A stretch of 64,000 nucleotides of DNA from Diphasiastrum complanatum (Eukaryota > Streptophyta > Lycopodiopsida > Lycopodiales > Lycopodiaceae), in NCBI GenBank assembly GCA_029204225.1, contig CM055110.1, positions 39,743,515 to 39,807,514 on the forward strand, written 5' to 3'. This document shows positions 32,401-41,175 of this stretch, piece by piece (position 1 is the first letter of the stretch; each line of letters starts with the position of its first letter). The notes under the pieces were generated by a model that ran no database searches, was not told the DNA's origin, and worked only from the letters and a program-made list of their open reading frames with translations. The translations under genes were made by a program, and so were the position numbers.

Positions 32401-33376
32401 AGGATGTAAAGTATTCCTTATGTCTTGTCATGTGAGATGAGGCTCCACTATCAATCCACCAAGGATCATTATCATCTATGTTGGCTAACAAACTTGAAGT
32501 CATAACAAGTGATTCACATGTGTTATGTTCTTCCTCATCTATTGTAAGATTTCCTTGCCTCTCTCCTTGCTCTCTTTTCTTCTTATAACATTCATTTGCA
32601 AAATGACCTTTTATCCCACAATAAAAGCACTTGAACTTTGACTTATTGTTCTTAGTAGAAGAGGAAGAGGAAGAGTGATCATCATGATCAAAGTTACCAC
32701 CTTTGGACCATTTCCCTTTGCCTTTACCTTTGCCCTTGAATTTGCCTTTTGTGAAGAAAGCCTCTTCACCTCCACCTTGCAAGGATGCACCATCAAGCTT
32801 TGATTGCAACCTATGTTCTTCAGCCAATAAGATTTCTTGCAAGTCAACCACACTTGGCAAGACTCTTTGAATGGCAAAACTTTGCACAAGGTTAGCATGT
32901 TCATTTAGCAAACCATTCAACATAACTTGGACTATTTCACCATCTTTTATGTTCTCATCAATGCATGCTAAATCATCACTTAGGGACTTAACTCTCAAGA
33001 TAAATGCATGAGCACTTTCACCCTCTCTTTGCCTACTAGAAAATATTTGTCTCCTTAGGGTCAATACCCTAGATGTGGACTTTGATTCAAAGAGCTTCTT
33101 TAAGGCATTCCATGCCTCACTTGCACTTTGACACTTTCCAACTTCCTTGAGAAGTTCATTTGTAACATTCATTTTAATGATATGAAGAGCCCTTTTGGCC
33201 TTCTTATCAAACCTTTGTTGCTCTTGAAGTGTGAGAGGTCTCTCTTCAATTTCTGCAACTATGTCCATGAGTTCATTCAACTCAAGTAAGGACTCCATCC
33301 TCACTTTCCAAGTAGAGTAGTTTGATGAACTCAACCTTTCACTAGACTCTAGCATGATCCCACCATTGGAAGCCAT
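29423..33376 (-). CDS. E4 Gag-Pol polyprotein (Ty1/copia)
   Basis: A single 1317-residue frame. Gag starts MASNGGIMLESSERLSSSN and has the UBN2-type core with WNALKKLFESKSTSRVLTLR. A zinc knuckle CFYCGIKGHFANEC lies near residue 249. Protease has WWIDSGASSHM near 308. The integrase N-terminal zinc region has VWHKRLGHPNF (437) and [10 protein letters not shown]; the catalytic core shows YSDIH (503), LRSDNGGEY (563) and QNGVAERKN (599). Reverse transcriptase runs from [10 protein letters not shown] (838) through MDVTNAFLNG to FYVDDIIL (990). RNase H shows DSDFAGDQMDRKS (1153), SSTEAEY and HARSKHIEIAHHF. Protease-integrase-RT-RNase H order is the copia order. The stop codon TGA overlaps the first bases of the 3' LTR. 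All catalytic residues I can check are present; lineage within copia was not assigned. Confidence 0.97.
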   Translation of the reverse strand: MASNGGIMLESSERLSSSNYSTWKVRMESLLELNELMDIVAEIEERPLTLQEQQRFDKKAKRALHIIKMNVTNELLKEVGKCQSASEAWNALKKLFESKSTSRVLTLRRQIFSSRQREGESAHAFILRVKSLSDDLACIDENIKDGEIVQVMLNGLLNEHANLVQSFAIQRVLPSVVDLQEILLAEEHRLQSKLDGASLQGGGEEAFFTKGKFKGKGKGKGKWSKGGNFDHDDHSSSSSSTKNNKSKFKCFYCGIKGHFANECYKKKREQGERQGNLTIDEEEHNTCESLVMTSSLLANIDDNDPWWIDSGASSHMTRHKEYFTSLLSYEGEGNIIYTANDGQCDIKGIGTIPISLSTNRKANLENVLYIPSITKNLLSVSQMIDKGLDVEFIGDACLISKCGSLIAQGRRHGKLFKLDACVISNHEGCMAREQLTNQEVWHKRLGHPNFKSLEVMAKKELVLGLPKSLVANNSVCEHCALSKSHRLAYSRSTSRSKEAFQLVYSDIHSSSTTSNGGAKMYATFIDDFSRYTWIYLLKSKDEVFAAFVKFKNEMENQFNTKIKCLRSDNGGEYTSNRFKDFCIAHGIKREMSSPRTPQQNGVAERKNRTLCECAKAMRLHANLAKSFWGEALACANYLCNRWTSASLDGKTPHEVLYGRRPSVKHCRIFGCTCFVNITLDDRTKEDPSSKKGVFVGYSEVSKAYKVYIPSTKKVVISRDVIFHEENVSNVVDVDVDVPTNHHDVQDVLDEDGDATPKQTSRKTQRQRAKPSRLTYDEKRKQVVDNSNFAFLTSFDEPTCVGEAIQKKEWIQAMDHEHQALIKSNTWRLVKLPKDKKAIGCKWIFKIKTNQDGSINKYKARLVAKGYAQEYGIDYDETFAPVAKMVTIRILISLATLYDWDMWQMDVTNAFLNGDLEEDIYMEQPEGYVSHDEPNHVCYLQKSLYGLKQAPRSWYAKLNSFLLSQNFVMSEYDHSLYFRLNENDITLLLFYVDDIILSGGNNLDIDEIKMALKREFEIQDLGKLHYILGIEIIRTSKSTFICQEKYVNSILKRFHMEDCKVVSTPMESNVKLTTRSNERSFKDITLYRKLIGSLIWLTITRPDLSFVVGKLSQIMQDPSEAHWKLGKRVLRYISGSRDFGILYGGTTPNLCGFSDSDFAGDQMDRKSTSAFAIYLGDGVVSWLSKKQPTISLSSTEAEYKALTTCTKEILWIKRMLLDLHLLEPEKTPIILCDNLSAQSLASNPVFHARSKHIEIAHHFVRDQVIAKEVELQHVSSKECVADIFTKPLGKDLYLMHRSNLGMCSKTMLKLASNVEEGV
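29428..29436 (-). other. Polypurine tract of E4
   Basis: The minus strand reads AAGAGGGAG directly before the 3' LTR. It doubles as the last gag-pol codons (Glu-Glu-Gly). Confidence 0.85.
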
Positions 33377-34523
33377 GATTCTAATGTTTCTTCAACTTTT
33401 AGGTTCTGTCCTAAAGCACTTAGCACTCACTTTTCTCTCAACAAATGATAGATAAAGAGATCTATGAAGATTTAGGACCCTAAAACACTTCTATCTTGAA
33501 CCTAGATGGTTTCCAAGCATAGAAAGGAAGATTGAAACACATGCAACACTTTGCACACACTAAGAATGGATTACAAAATCAAACCAACCTGAACACACTC
33601 TTGCTTAAGCTCTCAAACTTTCCAGCAAGTGACCAAATCAAGTTATGGTGTGAAGAGTTACTTGCATTCTTAGAAAATACCCAACTAGGATGCCAAGATT
33701 ACCTAGTAATGAACAAACTTGATCAACACACTAAGATATTGATTCAACCTGTAAAACCACATGTAAACCACACTTCTAAAAGTTTATAAACTCCAGCAAG
33801 TGATAAATACAAGATTTAGAGGTGAATGAATGAGCACACTTAGTGAATCACAAGACTAGCTTCACTATCTTGTCAAATCTTGGTGTTTAGATGTAGATCT
33901 AAGATCACTTCACATGAGAATGTTCCTCAACCTGTTAAGAACCTGAAAACACACTTGCATAATGGTTAACACCTTCCAGCAAATGCTCCAATCAAATTAC
34001 ATAAGGAGAGTTACTTACATGCTCAACAAAGTACACCAAAATTTATGCCAAAATTGATGACAATCTTTACAATATGCTCTTCACAATGGAGCTTACAATA
34101 TGTTCACCCAAAAAAGGGGATCTTTCATCCAAATGGGAGCTTTGCTCAGCCTTTAGGAGAATTACAACTCACTCAAAAGAGCATTTGTCATCCACTTAAG
34201 GAGAAGTTTCATCCACTTAAGGAGAGTGTTCATCCAAGAATGGAGATTGTCAACAATAGGATTGAAAAGAACATTGTTAGTATTGAATATGCACAAGCCT
34301 CACAATCACAAATGATTAGGTGTTATGATCTGATCCAAAATAGTTTCTTTTCAGCCTCTGATCTTCAATAGACCTGAAATATGCTTTTGATCCACAAGTT
34401 CAACTCACAAAACAAAGGTTAGTAAGATTTGATCAACAAAGCAATGCAAAATCATGCTAGAACTTGATCAAACATCCAAATATCACCAAAAATGGAATAC
34501 TTACTATAAATAGAAGCCAACCA
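33377..34523 (-). other. E4 untranslated leader with internal repeats
   Basis: No conserved frame. A motif AACCTG...CCAGCAA(G/A)TG with about 45 bases between its halves occurs three times (33588-33640, 33746-33800, 33930-33985). A 21-bp unit CATCCACTTAAGGAGA is duplicated at 34190-34231. Confidence 0.7.
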
Positions 34524-34535
34524 GCTCTGATACCA
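34524..34535 (-). other. Primer binding site of E4 (tRNA-iMet type)
   Basis: The minus strand reads TGGTATCAGAGC immediately after the 5' LTR, no spacer. Confidence 0.95.
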
Positions 34536-35190
34536 TGTGAAAAATACAGATCCTAAGTGGATCTAAACTCCAAGATCATTGGCTTGAATGCTTGCACTCC
34601 AAACTACATAAGCTAGGAATTGGCAACACATTCTATGCTACCTAGAATGCAAAGAACTTGATCAAAAAGCATTTACCACAAATGGAAACTTCCATAAACA
34701 TCAAGTACGGCCCAAAATAGCATTATACAGTCCATAATACATCATCCTACCACTTTTGGAAAGCACCTAAGATCATACACAATAGCTTGAAGACAATACA
34801 CACAACAATGCTCTCAATGGAGGAAGAAACAATGACAATGATCTATTGATCTCAATGAAGCATACAAAAGGTTTCTCCAACCTGTTCTCCACGACTTCCC
34901 TACTATTTATGGATGAGGAAGATGACTCTCTCTCCTCTCTCTAGAAGGTGCTTGACCCTAGATATTCCCTATATAGGAAAAATAGCTAAAAATGGCTTAT
35001 ATGACCAAAATACATCAAAATGGTCTCATTTTGAAGGGTATGAAGTTTGACACTTCATCATACTGAAAAAATACAGTAAATAAAAACATTGTGGCCTGGT
35101 TCACACGTGCGAAACTCCAGAACCAAAACTATTTACAATTTTAGCCAATTTAGGCCTCAAACTAGCTAGGAAATGTTGACAATTTTCACA
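34536..35190 (-). repeat. 5' LTR of E4
   Basis: Same length as 28773-29427; differences seen at positions equivalent to GTGCGG/GTACGG, CATCAGCC/CATCATCC, CTATTATT/CTACTATT, GGTACTT/GGTGCTT and AACTTCAG/AACTCCAG. Confidence 0.96.
34968..34979 (-). promoter_or_regulatory. Probable TATA box of E4
   Basis: The palindrome CCTATATAGG lies about 215 bases from the 5' end of the LTR on the minus strand, a plausible U3 promoter position. It is kept in both LTRs. Confidence 0.5.
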
Positions 35191-35452
35191 TGTGGTGCCC
35201 AAGTGGCAATTCCACTAATTTGAAAATTACAATTGGAAAAAGCCCTTCCACTAGTGGTCACCATCAAAAGGTGGCTCACTCTAAATTATTTAAGGGGTCT
35301 ACATTATTTACAATGCCTAGGAAATATACTAGCTCCTACATGGTCATTCCTTCTCTGGGATACACCATGTAGGCTCACATAGATAATGATTGTCATCCTA
35401 GCTAGTAATCCTCGGCTCTCTGGCTTGGCTCTCAACTTCTTCTGCAATTACA
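35191..35452 (-). repeat. LTR-like repeat, part 2 (downstream flank of E4)
   Basis: Starts with the second TGTGG. With part 1 it restores GACTGCCCATG-TGG-TGCCCAAG. Related to 2055-2223. The end near TGCAATTACA (35452) is a guess. Confidence 0.45.
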
Positions 35453-36660
35453 TCCCTCAATTACCATTAATGCACTTATACTTTTTACATGCATTGCCTT
35501 GTACTCGAAGGGGTATAAGTTTCTTTTGAACAAGCTATAGTTAAGCTCATGGATGTGGATCCTAGTTCCTAAAGGCACAATGTTTCAGTTGATTACATAG
35601 CCAAAACTCAAAGCTGCAATCCTAAAGATGTAACGAGGGGGTGACATTGTGCTTCACTTGATTACACAACCAAAACTTAGAGCTACAATATTTTTTAGTG
35701 GAAATGTGTTTCTGTAAGATCATGCACCACTCTCCTTTCATGTTGTCTAGATTCATCAATGAACTACCTATGTTTTATACTAACTTTAAGGTAGTAGATA
35801 TACATGTTATAGTAAGTAGCATTACTCTTTAAGTCTCATTTGGCAAACTTAGCTTAAAGTATTTCAAATATAAGTTTGTTATTGAGGGTTATAGACTATT
35901 TGAAGTCTGTACCAAGTTTTAAATTGTGCTTGATTGACCTTTTAAGAGAATTTTAATAATCAACTTGCAAGTGCACTTTTCTAATTTCAATGAAAACCGA
36001 CTAGCTTTGAAAGTTGTAAGAACTTGGAGGTTTGAGAAAAAAAAATGGTTGAACTAAGAAATTTTAGGAAACCAACTGACTTGCAAAAAAAAAGAGTGTG
36101 AGCACTGATGGGGACAAACTCGAGGCAACCTACTAAAAGGCCACCCAATCTAAACAAATTAATCAATAAATTTAGAGACCTGTTTTTGGAAAGCTCAAAA
36201 TTTAATAGAGATCGGAATACACATTGGAATAGAAAATCCTATATTGTTTGAAACAACAGCATGCATTCTGAGGTTTGTATCGACCTTGTAAGATCCCACC
36301 CAACTAATAGTTCATTGTTCCCACCCAGCAAGCATTCCTTGATTATTCTCACTCATCTGACAGATGTATTCAGAAAATAAATAATTGATCTACTTGAGGT
36401 CATCACAAGTGGGGATTTTGGAGTTTTGCTAAATATAAAATATGAGATTATGAAACATGGAGCTACATTATATTAAAGACAAATTGCTAACAAAACTTGC
36501 TTAACAGCCACCCAATCTAAATTAATTAATTAATAAATTCAGATAAGTATTTTTGTAAAGCTCAAAACTTATGACAAAGACCTTGGAATAGACAATGAAA
36601 TACTGTTTAAAATAGCAGCATGCATTCTAAGGTCTGTATTGACCTTTTAAGTACCTGGAT
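35446..36660 (+). repeat. Dispersed repeat R2, copy 2, with internal duplication
   Basis: Partner of 12405-13075. Within it a block of about 155 bases beginning GCCACCCAATCTAAA is present at 36138-36295 and again at 36507-36655, with moderate divergence (both end in CAGCATGCATTCT-AGGT-TGTAT-GACCTT-TAAG). Confidence 0.75.
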
Positions 36661-37969
36661 CTGCTAAAAAATGCGTTGTTCAATTGTTTGGATGGTGTTT
36701 GGGAGAAAAAATCAGCATACAAACCTACAAAACATAAACATTACCATTCTTACTTAAGTTACCACAACAAAAATTCATACAACAATGTAGACTTTACAAA
36801 ACAATTTTGAAAAAAAAAAAACAAGATCCACTTAAAACACTAGCTACATCTACACAAATCACATTAATTATGCATAGATCTACATCGACAAATTAGATCT
36901 ACATCTACATCTACACAAATCACATTAATTATGCATAGATCTACATCTACAAAGAACATTGTCTCAATTAATTTTGGACTTTTTTATTTATTTAGGACTA
37001 TTTTCTACATATGGTACCAAAGGATCCAGATAAGAGAAACAATAAAAACTTACTAATTCTTGAAGTGGGATTTTCTCAAGTTCGAATCTCATTTCAATAC
37101 AACTACAAGCCAAACAAGACAAATTTGATCAACAAGTCACAATCTAGTTTCTAAAATTTATTGATGCTTTTGTCCAATAGCTATGAGCACCTAATATAAT
37201 TGTAAATCATTCCAATTGTTAGATCAAGAGGGTTATGGTGGCTGTTTTTGAGAAATCAGATATAATCATGTCCAAAATCAGAGTCGATCCGAATAATATA
37301 GACATTAACTTTTAAACATAAACTTTGATAAAGAATTTCAAAAGAAACATAAACATAATTTGATATTTAAAAGAAACATAAACATCACTTAATCATATAC
37401 TACTTTGAACAAGCTGTATTATAAGAACTCTCATAGAAATTTAATCGCAATGTGTCACTTGCCACTAAAAGTGGTTCATATTTATAATTAATGGTCTTGG
37501 GCCAAGCCCTACATTAGTCAAGAGACTATTACAAAAGATGCACAACTTTGGTGCAATTCTAGACAAATTTGTAGAACTTTAATCTTTTAGACTAGTGATT
37601 TACTATTTCAATATTCTAAAGGTTGAGAATTAGAAACTATTTTCAACCCTTAGAATTTCAAAAAGCCATTAAACTTTCTACATCATGATTCTTCATGGTC
37701 TTACAATACACATGCCATGGAATATGATTTACTTATAATAGGGTGACATGCCCACACCCTAGCATACAAAAAGTTGGCTTTCTACAAAATTGCCAAGCTG
37801 GATTTACAATTGAATTTACAGAAGGAATTACACGTCTTTTGGAGCCAAATTTGGCCTTGTTGCAGATTCGAAATCTGCCAACACTCACTAAATTAAATAT
37901 ATTACAAGTCCAATAATTATGGCGACAAAGATTATAACCAGGACTCTACAACTACAATGATCATGAACT
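36661..37969. other. Unassigned stretch
   Basis: AT-rich, no supported gene. Contains one 62-bp-period duplication at 36849-36948. Confidence 0.5.
36849..36948 (+). repeat. Tandem duplication, period 62 bp
   Basis: TCTACACAAATCACATTAAT...GCATAGATCTACATC at 36849-36886 is repeated at 36911-36948 without change. Confidence 0.9.
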
Positions 37970-39921
37970 CTACTCATCAATATCAGCTGCACATTCATCG
38001 GATAATTTGGACATGTATTCTTTGATGTGTGCCACTGATATTTCCGGAATAGATATTGATTTTTTCACAGTATAGCCATGTGCTTTAAGTGTTTTTTTCG
38101 CCTTTGATCTCCATGCATGAACAATTGTATCTACATCCATATATTGTGGTCCATCGTTGTTCGAAATCCATTCTTTCTCTAAGCAATTTTTGTATAGCTC
38201 CGAGTTGTCAACTTGTCTCTAGTTTCTATGTCATTGGTTAGATTTTGGTTCATACCATAATGCTTTAAAATCTATGGCCAAGCCTTCTGAGTTTTTCTTC
38301 ACTTCAACAACTTTTGCCACCCAAATAGATATGGAATCTTCCACAACATCTTCATCTGGAGGCCGTATTGCAATGAACTTGTCCAACACAACTTCTCTAC
38401 GTGAGATGAATTCAACCAGAGGTGCATCAGCTTTTCGCCCACAAAACCTATGGGGTAATAACTCTACATCCATTTCGACCTCATTGATCGAAGTTGATAC
38501 AGATGAATTGAAAGTGGTTGGCAAGGATTGTGGCCAAAAAGCCTCTTGGCTATACATTGATCCTGATAACATTTTTTCTTTGGAAAGATATTCGACAAGT
38601 TTTGTGGTTTCCACCACACATGTATCATTGCGATCCTTGTATTCCGAAAAATTCTGGCTCATGAACCACAATTAATCAATGAAGGACATTATTTCCAGAT
38701 TCTTCGTGGATGTTAGAAAGATGGCTTCATCTTTTGAAAGTACACGCTGCAACAGTTTGAAAGGTTCACTCCATGCGTTGTCTCCATCATTAGAACAGTA
38801 TTTCCATTGCATGGTTGGCTCACCATTCATCATTTGAAAACAAAAATAGTGAGGATTGGTGTGTCCTTCTAAGCTGTAATTTCTTTGAACAATACAAGGA
38901 TCTGTGAATTGTTTTCAGTCTACCATTCGTTCCAGTATTTCTACTTCAGTGCTTTCGATACGACTGCCACACCAGTTCGTGCTAGCATATCTATCATTGT
39001 GTGAACTGATTTGGACTTGAAAGCCCTGGATATTGTAACCACATCCTCAACATCCGTTAAGATATCTGAGTTTTACACTAATCTTGACATATTACGACTA
39101 TGAGAAATATCTTCGATTCTTGTCAAGATATCCGAATTATAGTTACTTGTCAATGATCTTGTTGGATTGTAGTCAACGGATCTGTTTTTGACATCTTCTA
39201 CACCACTTACACAATCTGAATTATATATTGATCTTGTCGACATTTTTTGGATGCTATCCCTTTTTGGACCACTAGGCTAGCGGACCAACATTTTATTGAT
39301 GTTCCTCCTTTTTGAACCATTAGAATAAAGCACTCACTTAATGGTTTAGTGAATGATACATGTTTTTTTTTTAGAGTGCAAAGACAGTTTTGACAAACAC
39401 CAAATCATTGTTTGGTTTTGTTTGTAGAAAGGGTCTCCATCATCTGCCATGGCATTCGCAATATTTCCTTTTGTTGTAATTGAAGTCAACTTCACAATAA
39501 CAAGCACGTTTTTTTCACTACGATAATAGCCTTTGAATTTAATAGTGCAAAATACTACCCCTTGAAAATCCATATAATCAACAACGTCATCAATGTTGTA
39601 TAATGGACAGTTGACAAGAATGAGTTCATTCAGGTCAACAATATCTACATTATTCCACAAGATTTTTTTTGCAATGAGATTGATGGAAATATAGTTGTAA
39701 ATTTCTTCTAGGCGATCAAAATCACCGTGAGGGTATGGCAAGGGACAATCCATTTTAAACACCTTTGAAATTAGGACCACACTTTTATTTGTACCAACTT
39801 CTTTGAAAAAACATGTTCCATTTGATTCAGCAGTTAAGACATTTCCAAATACAACCGTCTCTTTTCGAAAAAAATAAAACAACTGGAGTACATCTTTTCT
39901 TGAGCAGTCCATGTAGTGACC
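37970..39921 (-). pseudogene. Decayed gene of unknown function, possible retrotransposon cargo
   Basis: The minus strand holds a long, broken coding frame. The N-terminal block (39912-39346, 188 residues) has KDVLQLFYFFRKETVVFGN, MDCPLPYPHGDFDRLEEIY and FCTIKFKGYY. A Ser/Asp-rich block follows (about 39290-39070) with three NSD-x-V/I-ED repeats. After a frameshift come QGFQVQISSHNDRYASTNW, CGSRIESTEVEILERM, NPHYFCFQMMNGEPTMQWK, then, past a TAA at 38672, a block with LDKFIAIRPPDED, SISIWVAKVVEV and ALWYEP. Two further stops precede a C-terminus ending LSDECAADIDE at 37970. The RP-D-E...WVAKV...WYEP spacing recalls BAH/Tudor-like reader modules, but this is weak. A CAG with a pyrimidine-rich lead (TTATTTTTTCAG) at 39922-39933 could be a splice acceptor, exon starting at 39921. 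I do not recognise the family. Confidence 0.55.
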
Positions 39922-40084
39922 CTGAAAAAATAATATAGGTACCCTTTACGTTAGGATTTGCAATACTATTGGAAGCCTTAATCAACAATATTATGAAACT
40001 GTAATAAATAGTGCCAAATAGCTATCGAAAGTAAAATTAGCAAAATTATTATAAAACTATAACAAAATTATGAAATAATAGCCC

Positions 40085-40590
40085 TTAAATCTTGTCCTTT
40101 AGCCGGTGGCCCTTAGCCCATAGCCCTTAGCCCTTAGCCCATAGCCCATAGCCCATAGCCCTTTCCCTTGTCCCTAGGCCCTTAGCCCTTCGCCCTTTGC
40201 ATTAGCACTTGGCCCTTAGACCTTAGCCCTTAGCTCTCGTGCACTAGCCCTTACCCTTGAACGTCAGCCTTAGCATTAGGCCCTTATCCCTTGGCTCTTA
40301 ACCTTAGCCCTTGGCCCTTAAACCTTGCCCTTAGTCTTAACCCTCAGCCCTCGGCCCTCGGCCCTAGCCCCTAGCCCTTGGCTAGGCCCTTGGCCCTAGC
40401 CCCTTGGCCCTAGACCTTATCCCTTGGCCGATGGCTCTTGGTCCTCGGTCATTGGCGGTGGTCCTTACCTCATAACCCTAAATCCTAGCCCTAAAGCCCT
40501 TAGTCATTAGCCCTTGGTCTTTTACCCATCGCCTTTGGTCTTTCGGTGTTAGTCCTTGAGCCCTTTGTCTTTAGCGCTTTAAGAGCCTTT
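40085..40590. repeat. Degenerate heptamer minisatellite (CCCTTAG)n
   Basis: About 500 bases of imperfect CCCTTAG, CCCATAG, CCCTTGG and CCCTCGG units, period mostly 7, with drift along the array. Similar to but distinct from the plant telomere unit CCCTAAA. Confidence 0.85.

Positions 40591-40593
<3 letters not shown>

Positions 40594-40636
<43 letters not shown>
40594..40636. repeat. (TA)n microsatellite
   Basis: About 21 TA units directly after the heptamer array. Confidence 0.97.
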
Positions 40637-40640
<4 letters not shown>

Positions 40641-41157
40641 CTTTCAATATTTATTTTTAATTTTGAGTTTGTATTATTTTTAAGTTTTATTTTTAATTTT
40701 TATTATGTTTTTTTTTTTCAATTTTTAGGTTGTTTTTTTGGGATTTTGTATTTTCAAAGGATTTGACAATATATTTATGTTTTTTATTTTTATTTTTCTC
40801 TTTAATAATGTAGAATAAATGAAGGGATGAGGAGTATATAGATTTATTTTATCGTTTGTTTTTTCCTTCAGTTTTCAGATTTATTGTATATTTTCTTGAC
40901 TTTTTATTATGCATTTTTTAATTTTCAGATTCGTGTTATAGTTTTTTTACTTTTTATTATTCATTTTTAGATTTTTTAATTTGTTTTCTGACTTTAATAT
41001 CTATATTTAGATTTATTTTAAAGTTTGTTTGACATTTTATTTAGAAAATTACAATATGTATAGTTGTTTTATAATTTTTATATTTAATGTGACCAGTCCC
41101 TACAACAAAGCAAGTAGAAAAAAATGGAAAACGACAAAAGTTAGCAAGCATTTGGCT
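40637..41157 (-). other. T-rich leader-like stretch of E5
   Basis: Strong T bias on the plus strand. A loose period near 60 is visible (TTTTCAGATT...ACTTTTTATTATxCATTTTT at 40870-40985). Noncoding. Confidence 0.6.
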
Positions 41158-41174
41158 CCCTGGCAACGGCGCCA
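41158..41174 (-). other. Primer binding site of E5 (tRNA-Asp type)
   Basis: The minus strand reads TGGCGCCGTTGCCAGGG, one base inside the LTR end ...CTTGACAACA. TGGCGCCGTTGCC is the usual PBS of Tat/Athila-type plant gypsy elements. Confidence 0.8.
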
Positions 41175-41175
41175 A

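Larger units (their letters stand above)
28773..35190 (-). mobile_element. E4: full-length, intact Ty1/copia retrotransposon
   Basis: 6418 bp, bounded by two 655-bp LTRs and the target-site duplication TGTGG. On the minus strand: 5' LTR (35190-34536), PBS, a 1.15-kb leader, one gag-pol frame of 1317 codons without a stop, polypurine tract and 3' LTR. Comparing the LTRs by eye gives about five substitutions and no indel. All parts needed for autonomous movement are present. Confidence 0.96.
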
